Assembly (NCBI GenBank): GCA_030428185.1
Contig: JAUICE010000020.1
Coordinates: forward strand, 1-33,845
DNA from: Gammaproteobacteria bacterium
GTDB taxonomy: Bacteria > Pseudomonadota > Gammaproteobacteria > Legionellales > Legionellaceae
Direction of reading: 5' to 3'
DNA length: 33,845 nt
Position numbers and translations under genes: made by a program. The notes below the pieces were generated by a model. It saw only the letters and a program-made list of their open reading frames with translations, did no database searches and had not been told where the DNA came from. Each line of letters opens with the position of its first letter. Within the stretch, counting starts at the first letter, position 1. Shown piece by piece: positions 17,097-26,026 of this stretch.

Positions 17097-18470
17097 ATGC
17101 TGACTCCAAGGGATGTCAAGAGTGTCGATGATGCAAGGAATATTATTGAGCAACGTACATTAGACCACGTTAAGGTAGGATTATTTGATATCGATGGGAT
17201 TATGCGTGGCAAGTATATGCGAAAAGACAAGTTCTTTTCAGCGCTTGAAAAAGGATTTTCTTTCTGTGATGTAGTCTTAGGTTGGGACAGTAAAGATAAA
17301 CTGTATGACAATGTAGCGTTTACTGGCTGGCATACAGGATATCCAGATGCCCCTGTGAATATTATACCAAGTAGTTGCCGAAATATTTCCTTTGAACCAG
17401 ATCAACTACTATTTTTAGCTGAGTTCCAAGGGGATGCCCAGAGTATTTGCCCTCGTTCGCTACTTAAACGTGTTGTTAATAAAGCACACTTAATGGGACT
17501 TGAGCCCATTGCTGCTTTTGAATATGAGTTTTTCTTATTTGATGAGACCCCTGATAGTGTACGTGAAAAAGGATTCCGTCATTTAAAGCCGATTTCTCCA
17601 GATTTTTTTGGTTATTCAATGATCCGTAATTCTGTTTATGCTGAGCTTTATCATGAAATCATGAATATGAGTGAGGCTATGAATTTTCCTATTGAAGGTA
17701 TTCATACAGAAACAGGTCCAGGTGTGATTGAAGCAGCCTTAGTTAAGGATAATGCGCTGGGTGCTGCAGATAAAGCAGCCTTGTTTAAAACATTTATAAA
17801 GGTGTTAGCGCAGCGTCATCAAATGATGGCTACGTTCATGGCAAAATGGTCTCCAGAGTATCCTGGACAAAGTGGACATATTCATATTTCTCTTATAGAT
17901 AAGGAAACACAACAGTCTGCTTTTTACGATGCATCAGATGCCAATGGAATGAGTCAGTTACAAAGGCACTTTATAGCAGGGCAGCAACAATTGATGCCTA
18001 AGTTTCTGGCCATGATTGCACCGACAATTAATAGCTACACACGACTTATCCCAGGATTTTGGGCGCCTACGCATTCATCGTGGGGTATTGAAAATCGCAC
18101 AAGTGCTCTAAGAGTTATTCCAGGTGGAGAGACTGGTCAACGTATTGAATATCGTATAGCAGCAGCCGATGCGAATCCATATATTGCTTTGGCTTGTGCG
18201 CTGGCTTCAGGCTTATATGGTATTGAACATAAACTTGATCCGCAAAAACCAGTCGCAGGTAATGCTTATGAAACAGAACATCCCGAGGAATTATCTTTAC
18301 CTAAAACATTACTCGAAGCAGCTAATAATCTCAGAAGGTCTGAGGAAGCGCATAGTCTATTTGGTAGTGAATTTGTTCATCACTTTGCAAGCACGCGCGA
18401 ATGGGAATATCGAGAATATAATGCCCACATTTCAGATTGGGAATTAAATCGCTACTTTGAAATTATTTAG
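17097..18470 (+). CDS. glutamine synthetase-like gamma-glutamyl-amine ligase
   Basis: The 457-residue GS-superfamily ligase is of the type represented by PuuA (gamma-glutamylputrescine synthetase) and GlnA4 (gamma-glutamylethanolamide synthetase). These activate glutamate with ATP and join it to an amine. Visible GS elements are FDIDGIMRGKYM (30-41), the metal-binding glutamates in FEYEFFLF (E142, E144), HTETGPGVIEAAL (203-215), GHIHISL (260-266), the NRTSALRVIPGG loop (333-344) and EYRIAAADANPYIALA (351-366). Start: the ATG at 17097 has AAGGA about 7 bases upstream; the ATG at 17090 is out of frame. It is first in an operon with ALDH, iron-ADH and an amidotransferase. This context points away from ammonia assimilation and toward amine glutamylation. 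Confidence 0.85.
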   Translation: MLTPRDVKSVDDARNIIEQRTLDHVKVGLFDIDGIMRGKYMRKDKFFSALEKGFSFCDVVLGWDSKDKLYDNVAFTGWHTGYPDAPVNIIPSSCRNISFEPDQLLFLAEFQGDAQSICPRSLLKRVVNKAHLMGLEPIAAFEYEFFLFDETPDSVREKGFRHLKPISPDFFGYSMIRNSVYAELYHEIMNMSEAMNFPIEGIHTETGPGVIEAALVKDNALGAADKAALFKTFIKVLAQRHQMMATFMAKWSPEYPGQSGHIHISLIDKETQQSAFYDASDANGMSQLQRHFIAGQQQLMPKFLAMIAPTINSYTRLIPGFWAPTHSSWGIENRTSALRVIPGGETGQRIEYRIAAADANPYIALACALASGLYGIEHKLDPQKPVAGNAYETEHPEELSLPKTLLEAANNLRRSEEAHSLFGSEFVHHFASTREWEYREYNAHISDWELNRYFEII

Positions 18471-18478
18471 AGGTGACA

Positions 18479-19864
18479 ATGAAAACTAATTTACAAGTCA
18501 TTAGCCCAATTGATCAATCCATTTATGTAGAGCGATCATATGCTAGCGACAAAGAAATTCAAGACTGTCTAGAGTTAAGTTGCTCCATGAAAGAGCACTG
18601 GCAAAAGACATCATTACGTGAGCGAAAAGCACTATGTTTGTCATTTGTCTCAAAGTTGCTCTCCCACAAAGAAGAGATTGCAAATGAGCTTAGCTGGCAG
18701 ATGGGACGACCTATCGCTTATGGCGCTAGTGAGCTAGATGGATTGGCGCAACGCGCACACCATATGATTGAAATAGCAGATTCAGCTTTATTAACAATTA
18801 ATATTGATTCAGAGCAAAGACTAGAAAGATTTATAAAAAAAGTTCCCTTAGGAACGTGTTTGATTATCGCGCCTTGGAACTATCCTTTTTTAACGGCGAT
18901 AAATAGTATTATTCCAGCATTATTGTCTGGAAATACAGTGATACTAAAACATTCAGCGCAAACACCACTGGTCTCAGAGCGGTTTTATCAAGCATTTGAA
19001 GAGGCAGGTCTCCCAAGAGGAGTATTTCAATATCTACACTTAACTCACAAAGATACAGAAATACTTATTCAATCTAATTTAGTCAATGGTATTGTGTTTA
19101 CTGGCTCTGTAGGTGGTGGCAAACATATAGAGCAATCGGCTGTGGGTAGATTTATACCCATCTGTCTAGAGCTAGGAGGTAAAGATCCTGCCTATGTTCG
19201 CTCTGATGTTGATTTAGAGCATGCGGTATCGACAACAATGGATGGTGCATTTTTTAATTCTGGTCAGTCTTGCTGTGGTATCGAACGTATTTACGTTCAC
19301 CGTTCTTGCTATGATGACTTTATTCATCAAGCGCAAGCATTTGTTAATCAGTATCAGCTGGGCCCAGCAGATCATCCAGACGTCACCTTAGGTCCAATGG
19401 TTAGTATCGAGGCTGCGAATTTCGTTCGTAAACAAATCACTCAAGCTATAGAAGCAGGTGCTAAGGCTTTGATAGATCCTGCCACCTTTAAGTACGACAA
19501 TCCGGAAACAGCATATCTTGCACCACAAATTTTAGTTAATGTGCATCACCAAATGCCGATTATGCAAGAAGAAACATTTGGCCCGTTGGTATGTATCATG
19601 GCTGTGGATAGTGATGAAGAAGCTATTAGCTTGATGAATGATAGCAAGTATGGTCTGACTGCTTCTGTATTTACAAAAGACACAAAAACTGCTCTTACGA
19701 TTGGAGATCAATTAGAAACGGGAACATTTTTTGTGAACCGTTGTGATTATTTAGATCCTAGCTTAGCTTGGACAGGAGTAAAGAACTCGGGCAGGGGATG
19801 CTCATTGTCTGAGCTTGGCTTTCAACAATTTATACAGCCTAAATCGTTTTATATTAAGCACTGA
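18479..19864 (+). CDS. NAD(P)-dependent aldehyde dehydrogenase
   Basis: Oxidises an aldehyde to a carboxylate through a thioester intermediate; here probably the gamma-glutamyl aldehyde made by the downstream alcohol dehydrogenase. The protein has about 461 residues. It shows the Rossmann segment IAPWNYPF, the nucleotide-loop FTGSVGGGK, the general base E231 in LELGGKDP and the nucleophile C265 in NSGQSCCGIER (numbered from the ATG at 18479). The QEETFGPL segment near the C-terminus is also present. The ATG at 18479 is preferred to a GTG at 18473 because AGAGG lies about 5 bases before it. It begins 8 bases after the ligase stop. It looks intact and belongs to the succinate-semialdehyde-like branch by general appearance. 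Confidence 0.9.
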   Translation: MKTNLQVISPIDQSIYVERSYASDKEIQDCLELSCSMKEHWQKTSLRERKALCLSFVSKLLSHKEEIANELSWQMGRPIAYGASELDGLAQRAHHMIEIADSALLTINIDSEQRLERFIKKVPLGTCLIIAPWNYPFLTAINSIIPALLSGNTVILKHSAQTPLVSERFYQAFEEAGLPRGVFQYLHLTHKDTEILIQSNLVNGIVFTGSVGGGKHIEQSAVGRFIPICLELGGKDPAYVRSDVDLEHAVSTTMDGAFFNSGQSCCGIERIYVHRSCYDDFIHQAQAFVNQYQLGPADHPDVTLGPMVSIEAANFVRKQITQAIEAGAKALIDPATFKYDNPETAYLAPQILVNVHHQMPIMQEETFGPLVCIMAVDSDEEAISLMNDSKYGLTASVFTKDTKTALTIGDQLETGTFFVNRCDYLDPSLAWTGVKNSGRGCSLSELGFQQFIQPKSFYIKH

Positions 19865-19872
19865 GAATAATA

Positions 19873-21039
19873 ATGATTGATACCTTAACTGCTAGTTGGA
19901 ATTATCCTACATCTATTCACTTAGGCTCTGGTAAGGCCTATGAGCTTAGTCATTTATGCCATAACTTGAATTTAGATAACATGCTACTTGTGACCGATCC
20001 TAGACTCGCTGAACTCCCCGTTTGCCAGGATCTAGTGTCATCATGGAAGAAGTCAGGATTAAGTATCCATTTATTTTCTGACATTCAATCGAATCCAACA
20101 AGAGGTAATGTGAATGCAGGAGTAGAGGTGTTTCAGAAACATCGTTGCCATGGGGTTATTGCCTTTGGTGGTGGTTCAGCTTTAGATGCTGGTAAAGCGA
20201 TTGCGTTTATGAGTGGTCAATCGTTAGATCTTTGGGCATTTGAAGATATAGGCGATAATTGGTCTCAAGCTAGTCTCAATGGCATTGCCCCCAGTATTGC
20301 CATTCCAACAACGGCTGGAACTGGCTCAGAGGTTGGTCGTGCTTCGGTCATAACAGACCTAGATAGTCAGACTAAACGAATTATCTTTCATCCACAGATA
20401 ATGCCAAGAGAAGTCATTCTTGATCCAAAATTAACCACCAGTCTCCCGCCATCTCTTACTGCAGCAACCGGTATGGATGCACTGTCGCATAGTTTAGAAG
20501 CTTATTGTGCTAAGGGGTATCACCCAATGGCAGATGGCATAGCCATAGAAGCCATGGCTATGGTAAAAGAATATTTACCTATAGCTTTTTCTGATGGCAA
20601 TCAACTTAAAGCGCGCACAGAAATGCTTGTCGCCTCTGCTATGGGTGCTACGGCTTTTCAAAAAGGTTTAGGAGCGATGCATGCTTTGTCTCATCCATTA
20701 GGAGCTATTTATAATGCGCATCACGGGCGCTTAAATGCCATATTGATGCCATATATTTTATTAGCGAACCGACACATGATAGAGGATAAAATTGATAAAT
20801 TAACTGCATTTCTTAAAATTAAGAATGGATTTAACGGGTTTATCGATTGGATCCTTGAGCTCAGGCAACAGCTAAGCATTGAGCCAAAATTAAGGGATAT
20901 TGGTATTGATGATAATGAAATACATCGAATTTCCATTATGGCAACTGAAGATGCCGCTGCTTTATGTAATCCAATAACATTTAGTACTGTAGATTATGAA
21001 AAAATATTGCTAGCAGCTCTAGATGGAGTCATCAACTGA
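19873..21039 (+). CDS. iron-containing (type III) alcohol dehydrogenase
   Basis: Group III alcohol dehydrogenases interconvert alcohols and aldehydes with NAD(P). The 388-residue protein has the nucleotide motif GGGSALDAGKAI (99-110), PTTAGTGSEV (145-154) and the complete metal set D202, H206, H270 and H284. The last two lie in HALSHPLGAIYNAHHG with the family's 14-residue spacing. It starts 8 bases after the ALDH stop and its own stop overlaps the amidotransferase ATG by one base (TGATG). In the operon it would take a gamma-glutamylated amino alcohol to the aldehyde, or act in the reverse direction. 4-hydroxybutyrate dehydrogenase is an alternative reading. Confidence 0.92.
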   Translation: MIDTLTASWNYPTSIHLGSGKAYELSHLCHNLNLDNMLLVTDPRLAELPVCQDLVSSWKKSGLSIHLFSDIQSNPTRGNVNAGVEVFQKHRCHGVIAFGGGSALDAGKAIAFMSGQSLDLWAFEDIGDNWSQASLNGIAPSIAIPTTAGTGSEVGRASVITDLDSQTKRIIFHPQIMPREVILDPKLTTSLPPSLTAATGMDALSHSLEAYCAKGYHPMADGIAIEAMAMVKEYLPIAFSDGNQLKARTEMLVASAMGATAFQKGLGAMHALSHPLGAIYNAHHGRLNAILMPYILLANRHMIEDKIDKLTAFLKIKNGFNGFIDWILELRQQLSIEPKLRDIGIDDNEIHRISIMATEDAAALCNPITFSTVDYEKILLAALDGVIN

Positions 21040-21752
21040 TGTTAAAAGTAGGTCTTATCAACTGTGATTGTTTAACACCACAGGTCATTGAACAATATGG
21101 TGACTATCCGAATATGTTTAGACGTTTACTTACGTTAGTGTCTAAGGATATAACGCTTAAGATCTATAATGCTGTTGCTGAAGAACTTCCACAAAATACA
21201 GCTGAGTGTGATGTATATTTAATTTCTGGTAGTCAATTTAGTGTTTGTGATCAAGAGCCCTGGATTGCATCCTTACTCAGTTTTATTCAAGTACTTTGGT
21301 CTAAAAAAATAAAAACCGTTGGTGTTTGCTTTGGTCATCAAGTGATGTCTAAAGCACTAGGCGGTATCGTCAATAAAGCCCCCAATGGATGGGGTATGGG
21401 GCTCGTTAATACGATGCTTGTTCATCAACAATCATGGATGCGTCCTTATCAAAAGACTTTTAACATCTATATGAGCCATCAAGATCAAGTACTCACAATT
21501 CCAGAAGAGGGGATGGCTTTGGCAAAAACTCAACACTGTCCTTATTCAATGATTCAGTTTAGTGATATATTTCTTAGCATTCAAGGACATCCGGAATTCA
21601 ATCAAAACTACATGCAGTTTTTAATCGATAAAAGAAAGCATATATTTCAACAAGCCATCTATCAATCATTTATAGAGTCATTATCGAATACACCTGATAC
21701 GACTCTTTTAGCAACATGGATAATGAATTTTTTTCTAGAAAATCGATCATAA
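21039..21752 (+). CDS. class I glutamine amidotransferase-like gamma-glutamyl hydrolase
   Basis: The 237-residue GATase1 domain stands alone, with the full Cys-His-Glu triad: C97 in GVCFGHQ, H184 and E186 in QGHPEF. Free-standing members of this kind include hydrolases that release glutamate from gamma-glutamyl amides (the PuuD role), as well as partners of amidating enzymes. No synthase partner is nearby. As the last gene of a ligase-ALDH-ADH operon, translationally coupled by TGATG, it best fits removal of the glutamyl group at the end of the pathway. The specific substrate is inferred. The gene ends 21 bases from the convergent orphan gene. Confidence 0.82.
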   Translation: MLKVGLINCDCLTPQVIEQYGDYPNMFRRLLTLVSKDITLKIYNAVAEELPQNTAECDVYLISGSQFSVCDQEPWIASLLSFIQVLWSKKIKTVGVCFGHQVMSKALGGIVNKAPNGWGMGLVNTMLVHQQSWMRPYQKTFNIYMSHQDQVLTIPEEGMALAKTQHCPYSMIQFSDIFLSIQGHPEFNQNYMQFLIDKRKHIFQQAIYQSFIESLSNTPDTTLLATWIMNFFLENRS

Positions 21753-21773
21753 ACAAGTGTATGAACCATCTCT

Positions 21774-22505
21774 CTATGAATGACTTAAGTTTATCGGCAG
21801 AGTGCTTTGCCGTTCGCGCATTTCCTTACCATTAGCTAATAAGATACCACTTCGACTCATAGAGCTACTTAAGTTGGAGGCGTTCACAGAAACATGCTCC
21901 TTTGTAGGTAACTTTGGAATTTCTTTAAATGCAGTCAATAAACGCTGAAACATAGTTCCAGTATCGGTTTTGTGACATGCTCTCTTCTTCCAATAACTTA
22001 TAATAATAGCCGCTTGCTGATAGTGTTGTGATGATGACGATATAGCTTTAGGAGAAGGATCTTCTTGACTGTACAACATAAAAAGTAAAGGGTGGAGTTT
22101 TTCTTTAGGGTTACTTATATATTGTATAGCACTAAGTTTACCTCGATATTCATCTTCATCATTGATAGGAAGGATAGTGTCGGTATCTTTCAAATATTGA
22201 TTAAATATTTCTAAATCAGGAAATTCACCCAAACAGTCTATGTCGATATCATCAAAGCAGAAACCACACTCATTCATAATGAAAAACTGCTCTGCTAAAT
22301 CATACTTACATTTGTCATCTTCTAAAATTATCTCTCTTAATAAAGATAAAGCATATTTAACGGCGGGATGATTTTTTTCTTGTATCCAGGTGTCTAATTG
22401 CCTACAGGTTTCAACATTCATTAATAAGTTTGGCTGATTAGAAAAAAGTCTTGCCAACGCTTTGGGATCGTTTTGCTCGTCTACTGTTAAATCTGATAAT
22501 TTCAT
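21774..22505 (-). CDS. orphan acidic-helical protein, 243 residues
   Basis: Not recognised. It is mainly helical with an acidic cysteine-containing patch (ECGFCFDDIDIDC, about 79-91) and a Ser-rich polar C-terminal tail of about 40 residues. There is no signal peptide or membrane segment. A strong AAAGGAGG ribosome site precedes the ATG by about 5 bases, which makes this start secure. It is downstream of two other effector-like genes on the same strand, 129 bases from the nearest. Polar C-terminal tails are common in type IV substrates, but this is only suggestive. Confidence 0.7.
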   Translation of the reverse strand: MKLSDLTVDEQNDPKALARLFSNQPNLLMNVETCRQLDTWIQEKNHPAVKYALSLLREIILEDDKCKYDLAEQFFIMNECGFCFDDIDIDCLGEFPDLEIFNQYLKDTDTILPINDEDEYRGKLSAIQYISNPKEKLHPLLFMLYSQEDPSPKAISSSSQHYQQAAIIISYWKKRACHKTDTGTMFQRLLTAFKEIPKLPTKEHVSVNASNLSSSMSRSGILLANGKEMRERQSTLPINLSHS

Positions 22506-22634
22506 CGCTGCCTCCTTTCAAAATTGGGTAGACAGTAACAGTTTATAATAACATTTTAAAGTTATTTAGATGATTGCTCGGTTTAGCGCCCTCAAGAAAA
22601 GTTCCAAATATGAAGGGGCTTCAGAGTCTATAGC

Positions 22635-23945
22635 TTATGTAGAAGATTTCATGTTTTGGTGAGTATTTAGCAATGCTGTCTGTGCACTGTGCTCTTGTTT
22701 ATGATCGCTTAGGTTTGCTTTAACCGTTTGGTATTGTTTGAAAAACTGTTGATGCATTGCTTCTTTAGCCATGATAGCTCTATTGTATCTACAGGTTTTT
22801 TCTAGTGCTGTTTTAAAGCAGTCTTCATGGTCTTTAATAAACAGAGTATTGGTATCAATGCTTTGAAATAGTTTGTATGCATGGTGTTTCAATTCTTCTT
22901 GAATTTCTTCTACCTTTAATACAGCAGTGAATTCTTCTATACAATGCCCACCAGCGTTATGAATCATAAATGCAATATAACAACGTAACAATATAATGAG
23001 CTGCGCTTCATGCTCTTCATAAACAAAACGCTCTTCACGACGAAAATAAGCGATTAAACGTAGAAGAATTAAAAATGTACCTGATATGGAGTTAACAAAC
23101 GGGATAATTTGTTTCGCTTTAATCATTTCTGGCCACTTGGCACCGGCTAAGATATCTGAGTTATCTACAGGTCGCGTGTATGTTGAAGGTTTATCTGTTT
23201 TTAAAGAACAATTGTATTGCGGTATAGGCATGGTGCTACGCAAAATTCCAAGATTCATTGAGTGAACTGACTGGTGTAGACGATGGTCGTTAGATAAAGG
23301 TTCTCCTTTTATTTTCTTACCTCTTTCTTTTGGGCCATAAATGGTTCCTGATTTACCATAAATATTGATTGGATATCCAGCATTATTGGGTAAAACTACG
23401 CCGAGTGCACAAAAAGACATTTTGGCCATTTCAAGAAGCAACTGTTTGTAATGAGATAAGGTATCTTGCTGTGTTTGTGATAGAGGTTTGCTTTTATCGA
23501 TTAACTCCCCAAACGATTTTACATCTTTTAATTTGCTAATGGTCTTTGTGTATTCAGCTTCTGATAAATTCATCCCTTTAAAATAAGATAAATCCCCGCC
23601 ACAAAATATAGTATTAGGTACAATCTCTCTAAAATCATCTGACATAGCATTAAAACAAGATTGGGAAAATTTATGTAGTAAATCTTTATCTAGTAATTTC
23701 AAGTTTTTCTTTAGTATTTCCAGCATCAAGCTAGATTCGAAAAAGCGTCGCACGGGACAGTTAACTGTTTTTTGCTGGCTATAGTCAATGCTAAGTCCTG
23801 ACTGTGTTAACCACGATTGTAGTAATTGTTGCTCTTTAAGATTACACGTTCCAGTGATATAAATTCGTTTAGCATCTTCATCAGATTGACTTATTGTTTG
23901 GTCATCAAAAAGTTTAGTGAAAACCTGAAACATAGAAAAAGGCAT
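22635..23945 (-). CDS. orphan protein, 436 residues, possible effector
   Basis: Not recognised. It is soluble, mostly helical, with several cysteines (for example C51 in YITGTCNLK is replaced downstream by TVNCPVRRFFE and IFCGGD). A Gly-rich segment KSGTIYGPKERGKKIKG lies near the middle. The tail is polar, His/Gln/Lys-rich and ends in SST. No signal peptide or transmembrane helix is seen. A GAGGATC ribosome site precedes the ATG. The leader is similar to that of the GT-B-like gene upstream (both read TATGAGGAT before the ATG), suggesting common origin or coordinated expression of this cluster. Confidence 0.7.
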   Translation of the reverse strand: MPFSMFQVFTKLFDDQTISQSDEDAKRIYITGTCNLKEQQLLQSWLTQSGLSIDYSQQKTVNCPVRRFFESSLMLEILKKNLKLLDKDLLHKFSQSCFNAMSDDFREIVPNTIFCGGDLSYFKGMNLSEAEYTKTISKLKDVKSFGELIDKSKPLSQTQQDTLSHYKQLLLEMAKMSFCALGVVLPNNAGYPINIYGKSGTIYGPKERGKKIKGEPLSNDHRLHQSVHSMNLGILRSTMPIPQYNCSLKTDKPSTYTRPVDNSDILAGAKWPEMIKAKQIIPFVNSISGTFLILLRLIAYFRREERFVYEEHEAQLIILLRCYIAFMIHNAGGHCIEEFTAVLKVEEIQEELKHHAYKLFQSIDTNTLFIKDHEDCFKTALEKTCRYNRAIMAKEAMHQQFFKQYQTVKANLSDHKQEHSAQTALLNTHQNMKSST

Positions 23946-24133
23946 GGTGTGATCCTCATATAAATAACGCTAGCTTGACTTAACTGAACTTTTGGGCGCT
24001 AATTATACAATGTTTGAACAAAAATGGTATAGATGCATATGTTTTCATACGGAGTCACTTCGTATTACTAATCTCAAAAAAGCTATTTTTAATAAAAATC
24101 CCACTATTTATTGTTGAAGCGTATGATTACCAT

Positions 24134-25852
24134 TTAAGTTGAAGCTTCCATGCTAATACACCGGGCGATACACGCTCTGGCTATAGGTGAGTAGCATTGC
24201 AGCTCATCCTCAGCACTATTAATATTTATTTCATGATCGCCTTGTATGGAAATTACTGTTTCGCCCATTTCAATAAGCTGTGTTGCCACAGTGATCAAGT
24301 CATTAGTTAAAGCATAATGAAGAGGGCTTAACCCATCAATATCCATACGAGACAAACTAGCTCCAGAATCGATAATTGCCAGAGCAGCTTGTGATTGCCT
24401 TCCTATTAAGGCCCAATGTAATGGCATCCGGCTTTTACTATCGGCGTTACTGATATCTAAGCTAATACTTGCAGCATGTGTTAATAAAATTTTTAATTCA
24501 AAATACTTCCCCCAAAAAGCCGCTCGTCTTAATGCTTTATTGTAATCAGGGTTAACATATTCACCAGGCTTTCTTAACTTAAAGCAAGCTAGATTGACTT
24601 GATTTAGTGCATTAGGGTTGCCCTTGCTTAGAATGCTTGGTAATAGTTTTCGGGCAATAGAGCCATTGGCTTTTTCAATAGTTGTGCGTGAAATGGCTGA
24701 GGTTAGGCTGATGATATTAGGTTGTGCTAGTAAATCTTGAGCACGCCGTTTATCTGTTAACCCTAAGGGTTTTGGTGCAAATAGAATGGATAATAATTCA
24801 ATAACGTTTTGACGCATAGCCATACTTGCAGTTGAAGAAGTTAAACGCCTTTTAACATCACCTTGAAAACTATCAACCAGCACTTGATTTGTTCTAGTGG
24901 TTTGATAGTAGGGAATTTTACCGGCAAGTAGGGCTTCTAGCAGTGTTGATGCTCCGGTTACGGCAATTAGTGTGGATGAGTCATTGATTAAATATCGCAT
25001 CACATTTGCTGGAATTGATTTATAAGAATGAAAACTTACAGGATCTCCCGGTTTAACATTCTCACCCATTCGCCCATCATCTAATTGATAGTGAGCTGCG
25101 TAGGGAAGTCTAACCACTGCTTTTTTAAAGTCGCTTTCATAGTTTCCAACAAATATAAAATTTTTAGCTTGCGATAGACTAATAAATTCACTGAGTAGCT
25201 GGTCTAGATTTCCAAAGCTTGCACTCATATATAAAAAGCTATAATCTCCACTTGGATAAGGCTTGAATATTTTCTCTTGATCAGAGTCCATTGTGGTTAC
25301 TTCTGACATAGGTTGCACTAAAACACCTAGACGGCTTCCTCCTATACCCTCACTATAAAAAGTCATACTACGTTGATAATAGTTATAAATTTCTCTGCCG
25401 GTTCGTCCGCCATCAAAGCTTGCATGTACTATAGGCTGTGGCATAGAGCCAAAGTCTGGTTGATGTGGGCCGTAAATAGCCAAGACTTTAGTATTGGGTG
25501 ATAGTACATGCTCAAGCACGCCCTGTACTGGACCACGGCAATGATTAGCATCGATAAATGCAAGTATCTTTTCATCATGGTCGATTAAATCTTCTAGTGA
25601 CTGAGTGCGGATGGGGGTACCCATAACATCTAAGTAGCAGCCCATATCAGTAGTATTTAGAGGCGTGTATAGCTGATGGTATTTGTGTATTGCATCGCTT
25701 GAAGTCGTTAAGACAACCTCAACTTGATGAGATAGTTTCTGATCTGTAATTTCTTTAACAAAGTCATGGCCAAGAGCTGCGGCAAGTTGGTAATCTCCTT
25801 TAGCATTGGGTTCACGGCAGTCACCGAAGATGATAATAATTCCCTTAGGCAT
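24134..25852 (-). CDS. GT-B-like domain fused to ankyrin repeats, possible effector
   Basis: The 572-residue protein starts with a Rossmann-like strand and loop (GIIIIFGDCREPNAKGDYQ, 4-22). A second alpha/beta half at about 200-340 ends in IAVTGASTLLEALLAGKIPYY (296-316). That segment resembles the nucleotide-sugar-binding end of GT-B glycosyltransferases (TGxxTxxEAxxxGKxPxY). The fold call is moderate and the sugar donor is unknown. The C-terminus carries about three ankyrin units near 437-465, 473-503 (MPLHWALIGRQ) and 506-536 (SPLHYALTNDL). The ankyrin part could bind a host protein. There is no signal peptide. A GAGGATA site precedes the ATG. The fusion architecture suggests a secreted modifying enzyme; this is inference. 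Confidence 0.65.
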   Translation of the reverse strand: MPKGIIIIFGDCREPNAKGDYQLAAALGHDFVKEITDQKLSHQVEVVLTTSSDAIHKYHQLYTPLNTTDMGCYLDVMGTPIRTQSLEDLIDHDEKILAFIDANHCRGPVQGVLEHVLSPNTKVLAIYGPHQPDFGSMPQPIVHASFDGGRTGREIYNYYQRSMTFYSEGIGGSRLGVLVQPMSEVTTMDSDQEKIFKPYPSGDYSFLYMSASFGNLDQLLSEFISLSQAKNFIFVGNYESDFKKAVVRLPYAAHYQLDDGRMGENVKPGDPVSFHSYKSIPANVMRYLINDSSTLIAVTGASTLLEALLAGKIPYYQTTRTNQVLVDSFQGDVKRRLTSSTASMAMRQNVIELLSILFAPKPLGLTDKRRAQDLLAQPNIISLTSAISRTTIEKANGSIARKLLPSILSKGNPNALNQVNLACFKLRKPGEYVNPDYNKALRRAAFWGKYFELKILLTHAASISLDISNADSKSRMPLHWALIGRQSQAALAIIDSGASLSRMDIDGLSPLHYALTNDLITVATQLIEMGETVISIQGDHEININSAEDELQCYSPIARACIARCISMEAST

Positions 25853-25921
25853 AACGCTATCCTCATAACCTTAAACAAATTGTTTGAATTTTAACTGATA
25901 ATTATTAAGGATATATTAATT

Positions 25922-25949
25922 GAGTACCCTCCTTGAGAGGGTAAGACTC
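25922..25949. promoter_or_regulatory. inverted repeat upstream of the GT-B/ankyrin gene
   Basis: TACCCTC (25925-25931) and GAGGGTA (25937-25943) form a perfect 7-bp stem around CTTGA, with outer GAG/CTC bases adding to the symmetry. It lies about 70-100 bases before the minus-strand ATG at 25852. No T tract follows in either direction, so an operator is more likely than a terminator. Confidence 0.3.
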
Positions 25950-26026
25950 GGCTAATCTTACTGTGAAAAAACGGACATTGATTTGTTATACTTCTAGAAG
26001 TAACAAAGCGGTGAACAAGATGTCTA

